Assembly: GCA_014728035.1 (NCBI GenBank)
Contig: WJMJ01000046.1
Span: 1-64,000 of the forward strand
Reading direction: 5' to 3'
Source: Promethearchaeota archaeon
GTDB lineage: Archaea > Asgardarchaeota > Thorarchaeia > Thorarchaeales > Thorarchaeaceae
Length of the DNA stretch: 64,000 nucleotides
The translations under genes and the position numbers were made by a program. The notes under the pieces were generated by a model. That model saw nothing but the letters and a program-made list of their open reading frames with translations, did no database searches and was not told where the DNA came from. Below, piece by piece: positions 16,532-26,226 of this stretch (positions are counted from its first letter, which is position 1; each line of letters starts with the position of its first letter).

Positions 16532-17554
16532 CTACTCCTCCCACTCTTTCGACCAGGGATTAATAGAGCGAACAGCATCAGTCACTGCTTGGATATTTTC
16601 GGGTGGAGTGTCAATTGTGATGACACAACCTGGTGCAACAATAGTTCCTTTCAGGCCAGCTTTTTGCAATGCCTCAGTGATTTGGTCGCTGGCCTCATCA
16701 GGAGTCCCCTCTCGGAATACACCATTATGGTCGATTCCCCCTAGAACTGCTTTCCTTGCCTTTTTCTTTCCATCCCTTAGAGATAAATCTGCACTTTGAT
16801 CTTCCCAGTTAATTGCATTCAATCCTGGAGTTCGTGCTATTCTGTCATAACGAATTTTTTCATTCTCTTCTTTTGCATGAAGATGCATCACAATGAAATC
16901 AGCACTTCCCCTGAGAGCAGAGATGAGTTTGAGGTCATATGGATACACGAATTCATTATAGATTTCGTCAGATACTGCAGAAAATGTGGAATGTTGGGAC
17001 GCAAGGAAGATTCCATTGGCACCAGCATCAAGTGTTGCCTTTCCGAATTCAATCATGACTTTGGTGATTAGTTCTAAGACGCTCTCCATTATATCTGGAT
17101 GTTGCTCAAAATATTCAACCGATTTTCGGTCGCAGAGTTTGTCAACAACCATAGGAGCATCAAATACTGTTGCCATCGTTGGCACCTTGTCTTGAGCATA
17201 CTCATGGATTAACTTGACAGCTTGTATCTGATTGCCAAATTCACCAGAGTTGACATCAAGGGGCTCAAGAGTTTCCCAATCGCCATAGTCCGAGATGATA
17301 CAAGTTTCACAAGTAGTAGATCCGGATATAGCTCCGTCATAGATAGCTTTGCATCCCCAATCAACTACAGGATATCTGCCATGGAAGCTGATCTTCAGTA
17401 AATCATGGTCGTATGTTCTGTGGAACTTGATTTCTTCTTCTGCTAGACCTTGTGGAGTTCTATCTAACTCTGGATGATGTTTCCATAGGGAAAGTGGTAC
17501 CTGTTCTCCAAGGTTTCTAAGCATGGTTTCTTTAATCAGCTCGAATTTAGACAT
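16532..17554 (-). CDS. Uroporphyrinogen decarboxylase (URO-D) family protein
   Basis: 340 residues with the URO-D/methylcobalamin methyltransferase TIM-barrel pattern: an N-terminal PLSLWKHHPELD, DLLKISFHGRYPVVDWG, LDAGANGIFLASQHST (~175-190), DFIVMHLHAKEEN, GLNAINWEDQS and VLGGIDHNG, and a C-terminal IVAPGCVITIDTPPENI. No heme-synthesis genes are nearby, so it is more likely one of the MtaA/MtbA-like or uncharacterised corrinoid-linked members than a true HemE. It precedes polX with a 2-base gap. Confidence 0.85.
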   Translation of the reverse strand: MSKFELIKETMLRNLGEQVPLSLWKHHPELDRTPQGLAEEEIKFHRTYDHDLLKISFHGRYPVVDWGCKAIYDGAISGSTTCETCIISDYGDWETLEPLDVNSGEFGNQIQAVKLIHEYAQDKVPTMATVFDAPMVVDKLCDRKSVEYFEQHPDIMESVLELITKVMIEFGKATLDAGANGIFLASQHSTFSAVSDEIYNEFVYPYDLKLISALRGSADFIVMHLHAKEENEKIRYDRIARTPGLNAINWEDQSADLSLRDGKKKARKAVLGGIDHNGVFREGTPDEASDQITEALQKAGLKGTIVAPGCVITIDTPPENIQAVTDAVRSINPWSKEWEE

Positions 17555-17650
17555 GGCAATATTTTCTAATAGTCAGGGGATAAAGAGCCTTTCGACATGT
17601 GTAAACCAGAGAGATAGGCAGACTATTCCATCACACATAAGAGAGACAGA

Positions 17651-18880
17651 ATGAATAACAGTATTGTTAGAGGTTATACAATGCCAGACTCGATGATTCT
17701 GTTTGATCCAACGGACTTTCTTGCCTTAGAAGGAGTAGACGAATATGAAAGGCTAACAGGTGAAAGAAACCCCTTCTGGAATAGGGCAAGACTGGAGTCT
17801 ACATGGAATCTTCCAAAAATGGCAGGTCTATTAGAGAGCGATAAAATCGTACTACAACCAATGCGACTTGCAACCCGCGAAGAATTGCAAATATTCCATG
17901 ATAAATCATACATTGAAACCATGGAGCTTTTTGGGAATATGGGATCTGCGTTTTCATCGAGATTCGGCCTTGATACTGAAGAATGCCCAGTATTTACTGA
18001 GATGGATAAGTATGCTGCCTATCCAGTAGGTGCAGCTATTGATGCAATGATGGCGGTTGCGGAAGGAAAAGCAAAAACTGCAATGTCTTTCTTTGGTGGA
18101 CTTCATCACGCATTGGAGAGTAAAGCAGCTGGATTCTGCTATTACAATGATTGTGTAATTGCTATCAAAAAATATCGGGAAAAGTATCCTGAAAAGAAAG
18201 TACTCTATCTGGATACTGATGTTCATCATGGAGATGGAACTCAGCATGCATTTTACAACGACCCCAATGTATTGACTATATCAACTCATGAGTTAAGTAT
18301 GGGATTCTTTCCAGGAACAGGACGTCCAGAAGAGATAGGAATTGGAGACGGAAAGGGATATTCTGTCAATATCCCACTGCCCCCACTAACAGATGATTTT
18401 GCCTTCTGGAAAGCTTTTGAAGAATTAATCATTCCACTCTGGATAGCTTATCGACCCGATATCGTGTTTTGGGAGGTTGGCGCAGATGCACATTATGGAG
18501 ACCCACTAGCAGATCTTATGCTGACCATGGACACATATCAACGAATGAGTCGAACGGTTCGCCAACTAAGCTATTTAGGTGACTGTGGAGTTGTTGCAGT
18601 TGGAGGTGGGGGGTACAATCCCGTTATCGCATCAAAAATCTGGACGCTAATTCTAGCGGACCTCGCAGGAATTGTGCTTCCTCCAGCTTTGCCAGACGAT
18701 TGGATTGAGCTCTGTAGAGGATATGGACTCGGAATTCATAGGGGAGGATGGACCGACCGTCCAATCAAAATGAGCTGTGAGCATGAGCCTAAGATAATGC
18801 GAGTTGTGGATGAAACTATTGAAAAAATCAAACAGTTGGTTTTTCCAATTTTAGGAATTAATCTAATCAATTCCGACTAA
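17651..18880 (+). CDS. Histone deacetylase/acetoin utilisation family hydrolase
   Basis: 409 residues of the arginase-deacetylase fold. The active-site histidine pair is in GGLHHA (~149-154), the zinc-binding Asp/His are in LDTDVHHGDGTQ (~192-203), the second zinc Asp is in EVGADAHYGDPL (~277), and the Gly-rich GGGGYNP is at ~317. All key residues of zinc-dependent deacetylases are present. The natural substrate could be acetyl-lysine, acetylpolyamine or another acetyl amide. Close to AcuC. It ends immediately before the convergent methyltransferase gene. Confidence 0.9.
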   Translation: MNNSIVRGYTMPDSMILFDPTDFLALEGVDEYERLTGERNPFWNRARLESTWNLPKMAGLLESDKIVLQPMRLATREELQIFHDKSYIETMELFGNMGSAFSSRFGLDTEECPVFTEMDKYAAYPVGAAIDAMMAVAEGKAKTAMSFFGGLHHALESKAAGFCYYNDCVIAIKKYREKYPEKKVLYLDTDVHHGDGTQHAFYNDPNVLTISTHELSMGFFPGTGRPEEIGIGDGKGYSVNIPLPPLTDDFAFWKAFEELIIPLWIAYRPDIVFWEVGADAHYGDPLADLMLTMDTYQRMSRTVRQLSYLGDCGVVAVGGGGYNPVIASKIWTLILADLAGIVLPPALPDDWIELCRGYGLGIHRGGWTDRPIKMSCEHEPKIMRVVDETIEKIKQLVFPILGINLINSD

Positions 18881-19519
18881 TCATGGCTCACTACGTTTGA
18901 TACCTAAAAATGCACGGTGTTTAGTTGCATCGATGAATATCTCTAACGGTTCGAAATAACGAAATTCTGAAATTAAATCAATACATGAGAAGTAGTGATG
19001 GGGAATACCGCTTTCCGGTCCTTTTTCTGGAATGTAAGTATCAGGCTCTACTTTTCTCAATTCCCAATCATCTTCAGGTGCAACCGGACCAGGTTGAAAG
19101 GTAGGAACCGTTATGAAGAGAATACTTCGAGGGGAAGTAACACGCTCTATCTCATTGATAGTGGAACGAATATCGCTCATCATATTATGGTGGATGGATT
19201 GTATAGAGATAATCGCATCAAAAAAACCATCATCAAAGGGGAACGAGGTTTCCATTCGGTGTTGAAACACATCTGCAGACAAATCTTCTTCCTGTAACCA
19301 CCGTTTTGCTAACTCAAGTGCATGAGGAGAAGCGTCAAAACCATAGGTTTCAAAATCATGTTTGGCTAGATATACTAGATGACGGCCAGTTCCACAACCA
19401 ATATCCAATACGCGTCTGACTTCATGCTGTTTCATAAGCTCGACAACACGAGGAAAGTCAGGATGGGGAGATGGAAAAACATGTCCTTTTTCTCTAAATA
19501 TCTCATCCCAGTCTGGCAT
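18881..19519 (-). CDS. Class I SAM-dependent methyltransferase
   Basis: About 212 residues. Motif I is VLDIGCGTGRHLVYLAKH (~37-54), the acidic loop is TYGFDAS, motif IV is FDAIISIQSIHHN, and a post-motif strand pair follows (ILFITVPTFQ). It matches the Methyltransf_11/25 group. Substrate unknown. MPDWDEIF (19519) is the usual start of such proteins; a longer ORF begins at 19552. The stop abuts the stop of the HDAC-like gene. Confidence 0.85.
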   Translation of the reverse strand: MPDWDEIFREKGHVFPSPHPDFPRVVELMKQHEVRRVLDIGCGTGRHLVYLAKHDFETYGFDASPHALELAKRWLQEEDLSADVFQHRMETSFPFDDGFFDAIISIQSIHHNMMSDIRSTINEIERVTSPRSILFITVPTFQPGPVAPEDDWELRKVEPDTYIPEKGPESGIPHHYFSCIDLISEFRYFEPLEIFIDATKHRAFLGIKRSEP

Positions 19520-19619
19520 AATGCTTTCGAAGATTGTTTTGATAAAAATCATCCGACATACTCAGCATATTCGTATGAGATAATAGAAGGTTTGTTCAGT
19601 ATTCCACCAAGTGATTTCA

Positions 19620-21335
19620 ATGCTATTACCAAAGAATAGATACATTCTGCTGATTGTTTGTGTTGGACTACTTCTTGGTGGCACAGCATTATCAGCCAGT
19701 GTTCAGACAGGGCTTGGAACCGTTATTGTTGAAGAACCAAATTTCCAAGCAGCGGACGGTTCTACTATACATAGTACATTACAGAGACCTATCTATGCAA
19801 CAAGTGCAGATCCCTTACCAGGAGTGGTTGTTATTCATGGGTCTTTGCAGAACAAGGAGTGGTTAATGGCATTTGGAATCGAGTTAGCGAGACGAGGATT
19901 TGTTGTGCTGACAATAGACGCAAATGGTCATGGAAATTCAGATCCAGGAACAGGAAGTGGGTCAGCTGCTCTTGATTACATCACGTCTTTAGACTATGTG
20001 AATAGTAGCGAGATTGGATTGATTGGACATAGTATGGGAGGAGGTATATCATGGTCTGCAATAGAAGAATCGTCTGTGACCGTTAATGCATTAGTTTTGA
20101 TTGGATCACGGGTTCCTTCAAATCCCAGCTCTGTCCCATATATTCCAAATATGCTAGTAACAGTGGGCTCTTTCGACTCATTATCATCATATCCCGCGAA
20201 TCAGACACCACTTGAACCTGCCTTTGGAGTTCCTGATGTTGAGGTTGGAGTAACATATGGAAACTTCAGTGATGGAACAGCTCGGAAGTTAGTAATAGCT
20301 AACACTAACCATCTCTTTGAAACCATTGATCCAGTTATCGTTGGAGAGAGCGTGGAGTGGATGAAAGAGAGTCTCAAAAATGGAGTGGAAGATAGCTACT
20401 GGGTATCTAGTGACAATCTGCTATTTCCATTATGGTTGTTCGGCGGTTTTATCTCAGTTACTGGAGCAGTGCTGACGATTTTTCCATTGCTTTCAATTCT
20501 GCTAACATTGCCATTTTTTAACGGGCTAAAAGAAAAACCCGATACTGAATATTCTGCTGAAAACAAAACATACCTTGTTTGGGGAAGTATCTACGGAGTG
20601 ATTGGTATAGGGACATTTTTCCCACTTCTTGCGGTTGGATTGATACTGAATGTAGTAATACCGTTTCCTCAATCCTACGGCCTACCAGTTATATCGTGGA
20701 TACTAGGAAGTACACTTATCGCTGCGTTAGTTCTATTTGTAAAACAAAAGAACGATTCAGGGTTGAACTGGTCAAAAATAAAAGAAAAAACATTCACAAA
20801 GAACATTGAGAAATTCAGCAAGATCATAGTATTAGCAATTCTGGTTATGCTATGGTTATACGGATGGACATTAGTAGTGGATTTGGGATTCGCCCTAGAT
20901 CTTCGATGTTTCCTTCCAGGATTCAATGATCTTACTACTATGAGAGCACTTTTTGTCCCAATCTATTTCATTCCGTTCTTTGTATACTTTCTCGTTGATG
21001 GAATGTGGTTGATGGGAATACTTCGACCACAAGAGAAAGCATCAGATATCTATTCCACAATCCAATGGAGTTTCAAGGCGGCAGTCATCAAAGGGCTGCC
21101 ATATCTGATAGTTATAGGAATAGAATTCTTTGGAGGGTTGATACTTGGTGCATCACTGGTCCCAGGATTGATAGGGTACTCATTCCTATTCTTCTATGCA
21201 TTTCTCCCTTGGTTCATTGCATGTTCAGTTATAGCAGTAGTGACGTTTCGGTTATCAAACAACTACTACCTTGGTGCTATCATCAACGCATTGATTACTG
21301 CATGGCTTCTTGCGACTATCCTTTCATTCAGATAG
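19620..21335 (+). CDS. Exported alpha/beta hydrolase with C-terminal membrane domain
   Basis: About 571 residues. The N terminus has a signal sequence or anchor (RYILLIVCVGLLLGG). An extracellular alpha/beta hydrolase domain follows: GVVVIHGSLQNKEW, the nucleophile elbow IGLIGHSMGGG (Ser ~137), an Asp near VTVGSFD, and His in ANTNHLFE. The C-terminal half (~265-571) has about eight hydrophobic segments. The hydrolase is therefore tethered outside the cell by a polytopic domain. Substrate unknown. The ATG at 19620 is preferred over the GTG at 19611. Confidence 0.82.
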   Translation: MLLPKNRYILLIVCVGLLLGGTALSASVQTGLGTVIVEEPNFQAADGSTIHSTLQRPIYATSADPLPGVVVIHGSLQNKEWLMAFGIELARRGFVVLTIDANGHGNSDPGTGSGSAALDYITSLDYVNSSEIGLIGHSMGGGISWSAIEESSVTVNALVLIGSRVPSNPSSVPYIPNMLVTVGSFDSLSSYPANQTPLEPAFGVPDVEVGVTYGNFSDGTARKLVIANTNHLFETIDPVIVGESVEWMKESLKNGVEDSYWVSSDNLLFPLWLFGGFISVTGAVLTIFPLLSILLTLPFFNGLKEKPDTEYSAENKTYLVWGSIYGVIGIGTFFPLLAVGLILNVVIPFPQSYGLPVISWILGSTLIAALVLFVKQKNDSGLNWSKIKEKTFTKNIEKFSKIIVLAILVMLWLYGWTLVVDLGFALDLRCFLPGFNDLTTMRALFVPIYFIPFFVYFLVDGMWLMGILRPQEKASDIYSTIQWSFKAAVIKGLPYLIVIGIEFFGGLILGASLVPGLIGYSFLFFYAFLPWFIACSVIAVVTFRLSNNYYLGAIINALITAWLLATILSFR

Positions 21336-21443
21336 ATAGAATGTGACTCGAGCCACATTCTTCATTTCAACCAAGTCTGCTAGGAATTAAAAGTAGTCTG
21401 AACACAACGAGTGAGGAGTATGAATCAAATTTGAATGATGATA

Positions 21444-21989
21444 TCAGATTTTTGTTTTTCTGTAGTGTTCAAATTCATGAACTGTTTTAACATCATGGTA
21501 GATTACAGCCTCATAGATTTCCTTACTAATGCCATCCTGCAAATTCCCACGTTGATGATAATGCCATTTTAGTTTTAGGATGATCTTTCTCGTTGTGGAA
21601 TCTATTCGATGAGAGAGCCTTAGCACATCTAAGAAACCAGTGGTGTACACCTTTTCAGTTAGCCAAATATCTAAAGACCAAGTACCAGATTTTCCAAGGT
21701 AGGAATCCACAGATATTTTGAGACCTTCACTAGAATCTCTGTAATCTGTTAGTCTCACCTCTCCAACACCGTCGCGGCTGAGTAAAATAGGTATAAGCTC
21801 GAGAGCTAAATCCATAGGGGATTTTAGCAATAGCAGAACATGGACATCCAGGTCTAATTTGACTATCAAGTCTAACGCAACACTTCCGACAATGCGTGCA
21901 TCTCCATACGAGTTAAGATAGTCCATAATGTCTAAGGTTTTCAAAATAGCCAGTGCTTCAAGCTTTTTGGGGCTTTGCTCCACTATCAT
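21444..21989 (-). CDS. Predicted nucleotidyltransferase-like protein
   Basis: 181 residues. GDARIVGSVALDLIVKLDLDVHVLL (~29-53) resembles the GS(x)nDxD signature of Pol beta-like nucleotidyltransferases (GSxALDL...DLDVH), followed by a strand-rich region and a C-terminal helix bundle (LSHRIDSTTRKIILKLKWHYHQRG). The two Asp-like positions are Asp48 and Asp50. Substrate unknown. It lies alone between convergent and divergent neighbours. Confidence 0.6.
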   Translation of the reverse strand: MIVEQSPKKLEALAILKTLDIMDYLNSYGDARIVGSVALDLIVKLDLDVHVLLLLKSPMDLALELIPILLSRDGVGEVRLTDYRDSSEGLKISVDSYLGKSGTWSLDIWLTEKVYTTGFLDVLRLSHRIDSTTRKIILKLKWHYHQRGNLQDGISKEIYEAVIYHDVKTVHEFEHYRKTKI

Positions 21990-22119
21990 AGTGAGTAGTA
22001 TAGCATGACACCTTAATCATCTATTTGTAATGTACAATAGTGGTTGCGCTGAGGTCAATGCTTTATTTATTCCTAAAATCGTACTAGTTGGGATATTGAA
22101 CATCCCAGCTGGTGAAACA

Positions 22120-23217
22120 TTGAATTCAAGAAACATTAGAAACTACAGAAAGTATATCATGGTGCTATCCTTTCTAGCACTATTTGCGTTAGGTTCAGTT
22201 GAACCAATGCAATCTACAAACCAAACAATAGTAAAGCAGGGAATTGTAGGTAGAGATATAGCAAGTGACGATGCAATTAAGATACTCCTTGTGATGGATA
22301 ATGATTATGGAGCAAACTATCACTATATTCGGCCGATAATCGAAAGGTTTGGATGGAATGTTACTACTACTGCGCTCTCTCATGAAATAACACCATGTCC
22401 TTATCAAACAGAAGATAGAACTTTAGAGATGGACATTTTGCTAACAGATATCGAAGACATCACAGAATTTGATGCTATATCCATCATGCCAGGGCAGACT
22501 CACACTCAACTTCTAGCAAGTACAGATGCTTTGAATCTCGTAAAAGAAGCCGCGGAAGAAGGCCTGATTGTAAGCTCATGGTGTAAAGCAATTCGAGTAT
22601 TGGCAAAGGCAGATATAATTGACGGACGAAATGTAACTGGTCATGATGATTATCAGACAGAGGTGGAAGCTGCTGGAGCTACATTCCTCAGTCAAGTACC
22701 ACCAATAATAGATGGTAATATTGTAACAGGTGTAAGAAGTAGATTTTACAGAATGGAAATGTGTATTGCAATTGCTACAGCTTTGGGAGCCTATGAAACT
22801 GATTCACCATATATCAGTAATATTGCTATTGAACCTACAATGCCAGAACCAGAACAGAACTTCACTATTACAATAGCAGCATCCGATGATACTGGAATAC
22901 ATCAACTATCTATCGAAATATATCGTCTAAATGAAACAAATGCTAGAGCTTCTGATACTCCTACTGTTACTGGCGAATTAGAAGATGTTGACGGAAACGG
23001 ATTGTATAGCTTCACAGTCCAAGGTCTGGAAGAAGGACAATATACGATTGATATTATTGGTGAAGATGTTTTTTTTAACACTAACATAACCACTAACGCC
23101 CTAAGTTTATACATCGAGTATCATCTACCACTAACCATAATATCCCAAATAGGAGTGGTTGCAGCTAGTGGGACTGTATTGGTAATTGTTGTATTTGTTA
23201 TTATCAAAAGAAGATAA
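22120..23217 (+). CDS. Exported, membrane-anchored DJ-1/PfpI-like protein with Ig-like domain
   Basis: About 365 residues. A TTG start at 22120 follows GGTGA and gives a classic signal peptide (basic NIRNYRK then VLSFLALFALG). A DJ-1/PfpI domain follows (IKILLVMDNDYGANY, FDAISIMPGQTH, GLIVSSWCKAIRVLAKADIIDG), with Cys at the nucleophile-elbow position, although the usual A-C-H-G is changed to SWCK. Residues ~265-330 look like an Ig/fibronectin-type beta domain, then a C-terminal transmembrane helix and KRR. An upstream ATG at 22030 is possible but gives an odd N terminus. Surface localisation is unusual for DJ-1 proteins. Substrate unknown. Confidence 0.75.
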   Translation: MNSRNIRNYRKYIMVLSFLALFALGSVEPMQSTNQTIVKQGIVGRDIASDDAIKILLVMDNDYGANYHYIRPIIERFGWNVTTTALSHEITPCPYQTEDRTLEMDILLTDIEDITEFDAISIMPGQTHTQLLASTDALNLVKEAAEEGLIVSSWCKAIRVLAKADIIDGRNVTGHDDYQTEVEAAGATFLSQVPPIIDGNIVTGVRSRFYRMEMCIAIATALGAYETDSPYISNIAIEPTMPEPEQNFTITIAASDDTGIHQLSIEIYRLNETNARASDTPTVTGELEDVDGNGLYSFTVQGLEEGQYTIDIIGEDVFFNTNITTNALSLYIEYHLPLTIISQIGVVAASGTVLVIVVFVIIKRR

Positions 23218-23229
23218 GACGTGAAGGGA

Positions 23230-23252
23230 TGCAGGAACTTTTCCTGCACTAT
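23230..23252 (+). terminator. Hairpin terminator after the DJ-1-like gene
   Basis: TGCAGGAA/TTCCTGCA stem (8 bp) with a CTT loop at 23230-23248, followed by a T-rich stretch. Confidence 0.6.
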
Positions 23253-23374
23253 TTCCTTTTGACTAGCAACTCACTTGCCACAGTAGAATATTTAATATTG
23301 TTAATTATATAAAAGTGAGTTTATATCGTAGTCGTTACGTGGTATAGAATAGGAAAAGATTGTGAGTGAGATAG

Positions 23375-26194
23375 ATGGCACAAAATCAAACATACTCAAA
23401 ACCAATAGATGAAATTCTAAAAGAACTGGAAACTTCAAAAGAGGGTCTATCTCAAAATGAAGCAACAGAAAGATTTGAGCAATACGGTCCAAACGAGCTT
23501 CAGGAAACTGAAAAGATAACACCGCTGGAGATGTTTATAGGCCAGTTCAAAAACCCAATGGTCATCATTTTACTAATTGCAATCGTAATTTCGGTACTCA
23601 CTGTCTATTTTGATGAAGTTCACGGTGCAGAAGGATTCATTGATGCAGTAGTCATTGCAATCATTGTGGTCCTTAATGCAGTATTTGGTTTTGTTCAAGA
23701 ATACAGATCAGAACAAGCACTTGAATCACTCAAAAAAATGGCAGCACCACATGCAAAGGTCAAAAGAAACGGCAAATGGGAAGATATTGAGGCTAGAGAG
23801 TTAGTTCCTGGCGATATTGTTTCTTTAGAACAGGGCAATATAGTTCCAGCAGATGGACGAGTGATGAACGCCATTGGACTTTCAGCAGACGAATCTGCAT
23901 TGACAGGAGAGTCGGTTCCAGTCCAGAAAACAAGTGATGTAATAACCATGGATAGCCCATCACTAGGAGACATGAGAAATCTAACGTTCCAAGGTTCCGT
24001 TATCAGCATGGGAAAAGGAACTATGGTTGTGACTGCAACTGGAATGAGTACAGAGTTTGGAAAAATTGCGGAAATGGTACAGGAAAGTGAAGAAGAACAG
24101 ACTCCCCTTCAGAGAGATCTCGAGCTTCTTGGGAAACAACTTGGAATCATCATTCTTTCGCTATCTGCTTTGGTGTTCTTTGCACTGGTCTTTCTTCGAA
24201 GTGACTATCCTTGGACGGAGGCACTATTCATTGCAATTGCACTTGCAGTAGCAGCAATCCCTGAAGGAATGCCGGCTATTGTAACAGTGACCTTGGCAAT
24301 TGGTGTAAAAAGTATGGTAAAGAGAAATGCTATTGTTAGGAAACTTCCTTCAGTAGAAAGTCTTGGTGCTACCACCGTAATTTGCAGTGATAAAACCGGA
24401 ACCATAACAAAAAATCAAATGACAGTACGATATCTCTCTCTACGAGGTCTACATCTCACGATTTCTGGTTCCGGATATGAAAAGAAGGGAGAGTATCATA
24501 TCGCCCCTAGACCAGAGAGCTGTATTTCTCTCACAGAAACCCTCGAAGATTTTAATCCCATTGAAAATCAAGATCTGGTCAGAATGCTTGAGATTGGACA
24601 GATGTGTTCCAATGCCGTACTACAAGATGGGGAACAAGAAGATAGTTGGGAGGTATTAGGAGACCCAACTGAGGGTGCATTATTAGTTGCTGCAGAAAAA
24701 GCAGGTGTTTGTTTTGATGATACCCGTGCAAAATATGAAGATATCACAGAGATTTCATTCGATTCTAGTCGAAAGAGAATGACCACGATTCACAGAGATA
24801 AAGAAGGAGAGTTTTGGGCATTCACCAAGGGAGCTCCAGAAATCGTGCTTGAGAGAAGTTCATATATTCTAGCTGACGGAGAAGAAATCAAACTCGAAGA
24901 CGACCTAAGGGAAAGGATACTAGAAAAGAATCTAGCGCTTGCAGATTGTGCCATGCGAGTCTTAGGATTGGCATATCGCAGAATACCTGAAGAAATCAAA
25001 GACTGGGATCCTGATGAGATTGAACACGACTTGGTTTTTGTTGGTCTGGCTGGAATGATAGACCCTCCAAGAGATGAAATCAAAGAAGCTGTCAAAAAAG
25101 CAAGAGGGGCAGGAATCAGACCGATTATGATAACAGGAGACCATGAACGTACTGCCACCGCAATAGCTAGAATAATCAACCTTGTTGAACCCGGAACCGA
25201 AGCTGTAAGTGGTGCAGAGATTGAAGCAATGGATGATGATGAGCTTTTTGAGATTGTCAAGACAAAAAACGTATATGCACGAGTCGCACCAGAGCATAAA
25301 CTACGAATTGTCAAAGCACTGAAAAAGCAAGCACATATTGTTGCTATGACAGGGGATGGGGTCAACGACGCACCTGCTATTAGAACAGCAGATGTTGGAA
25401 TTGCAATGGGCATCCAAGGAGCAGATGTCACCAAGGAAGCAGCTGATTTGATTCTTACTGATGACAATTTCGCAACCATTGTTTCAGCAGTAGAATATGG
25501 TAGAGAGATTTACTCAAACATTCGAAAGTTTGTGAGATTTCTACTCTCAGCAAACGCAGGAGAGGTGTTACTGGTATTCCTCATGGTCATGATTGGACTT
25601 CCAGTTCCATTGACTCCTATTGAGATATTATGGATTAATCTTGTAACAGACGGCCCACCAGCTCTCGCTTTAGGAGTAGACCCAGCCGAAAAATGTTTGA
25701 TGGATCGACCCCCACGAGGTTCAAAGAAGAAGCTTTTGGACCGGGGAATGTCACTAATCATCATAATAGGTGGAATACTCGCAACTGTAGCAACTTCTAT
25801 CGTCTATATTGGATTCATCTGGATGCAGTTTGGTGGTATTCCTGCAGACTTGGCTGCTCCAGCAAACGCTGCAGAATTGGCATATGCACGTACAGGTGCA
25901 TTTGTTACAATGATTGTATTCCAACTATTATGGGTCTGGAATTGTCGAGACGAGAGAAGACCAGTCTGGAGAAGCAATATCAGAGAGGCAAAGTATCTAT
26001 TCATCGCTGTTCTTGCATCTTTCGCTTTGACACTATTGGTACTTTATTCACCATTGGCAATTGTATTTGGAACAGTTCCACTTGGAGTGATGGAGTGGCT
26101 CATAATCATTGGTGCAACCTTGCCGGGACTGTTACTGCCAGTCTATCATGTGTTTGACCGTGCAGAGGAACCTAACGATATACCTGAAGTATAA
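23375..26194 (+). CDS. P-type cation-transporting ATPase, SERCA/PMR1-like (calcium type)
   Basis: 939 residues. An N-terminal cation-ATPase domain (~8-75) is followed by the M1-M4 region, the TGES actuator loop (LTGESVPVQ), and the phosphorylation site CSDKTGTITKNQM (Asp ~339). KGAPE lies in the N domain and MTGDGVNDAPA at the hinge. The ion-site residues look calcium-like: PEGMPA in M4, NAGEV in M5 and NLVTDGPPALALG in M6, keeping the Asn, Glu, Asn, Thr and Asp used by SERCA. It probably pumps Ca2+ (or Mn2+) out of the cell. A strong hairpin separates it from the following membrane-protein gene. Confidence 0.93.
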   Translation: MAQNQTYSKPIDEILKELETSKEGLSQNEATERFEQYGPNELQETEKITPLEMFIGQFKNPMVIILLIAIVISVLTVYFDEVHGAEGFIDAVVIAIIVVLNAVFGFVQEYRSEQALESLKKMAAPHAKVKRNGKWEDIEARELVPGDIVSLEQGNIVPADGRVMNAIGLSADESALTGESVPVQKTSDVITMDSPSLGDMRNLTFQGSVISMGKGTMVVTATGMSTEFGKIAEMVQESEEEQTPLQRDLELLGKQLGIIILSLSALVFFALVFLRSDYPWTEALFIAIALAVAAIPEGMPAIVTVTLAIGVKSMVKRNAIVRKLPSVESLGATTVICSDKTGTITKNQMTVRYLSLRGLHLTISGSGYEKKGEYHIAPRPESCISLTETLEDFNPIENQDLVRMLEIGQMCSNAVLQDGEQEDSWEVLGDPTEGALLVAAEKAGVCFDDTRAKYEDITEISFDSSRKRMTTIHRDKEGEFWAFTKGAPEIVLERSSYILADGEEIKLEDDLRERILEKNLALADCAMRVLGLAYRRIPEEIKDWDPDEIEHDLVFVGLAGMIDPPRDEIKEAVKKARGAGIRPIMITGDHERTATAIARIINLVEPGTEAVSGAEIEAMDDDELFEIVKTKNVYARVAPEHKLRIVKALKKQAHIVAMTGDGVNDAPAIRTADVGIAMGIQGADVTKEAADLILTDDNFATIVSAVEYGREIYSNIRKFVRFLLSANAGEVLLVFLMVMIGLPVPLTPIEILWINLVTDGPPALALGVDPAEKCLMDRPPRGSKKKLLDRGMSLIIIIGGILATVATSIVYIGFIWMQFGGIPADLAAPANAAELAYARTGAFVTMIVFQLLWVWNCRDERRPVWRSNIREAKYLFIAVLASFALTLLVLYSPLAIVFGTVPLGVMEWLIIIGATLPGLLLPVYHVFDRAEEPNDIPEV

Positions 26195-26205
26195 GAGGTT
26201 AAAAC

Positions 26206-26226
26206 GGGCTCCAACTCTAGGAGCCC
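26206..26226 (+). terminator. Hairpin between the ATPase and ECF-S-like genes, abutting the start codon
   Basis: GGGCTCC/GGAGCCC stem (7 bp) with a 7-nt loop. Its last base is directly followed by the ATG at 26227. The GGAG that could serve as ribosome-binding site lies inside the stem. It may be a terminator for the ATPase gene, or it may limit translation of the next gene. Confidence 0.5.

Noticed and set aside
24790..25479. Long minus-strand ORF (229 codons) inside the P-type ATPase gene
   Set aside because: Its translation is low-complexity Ser/Ala/Ile-rich shadow of the ATPase coding strand; the ATPase is certain.
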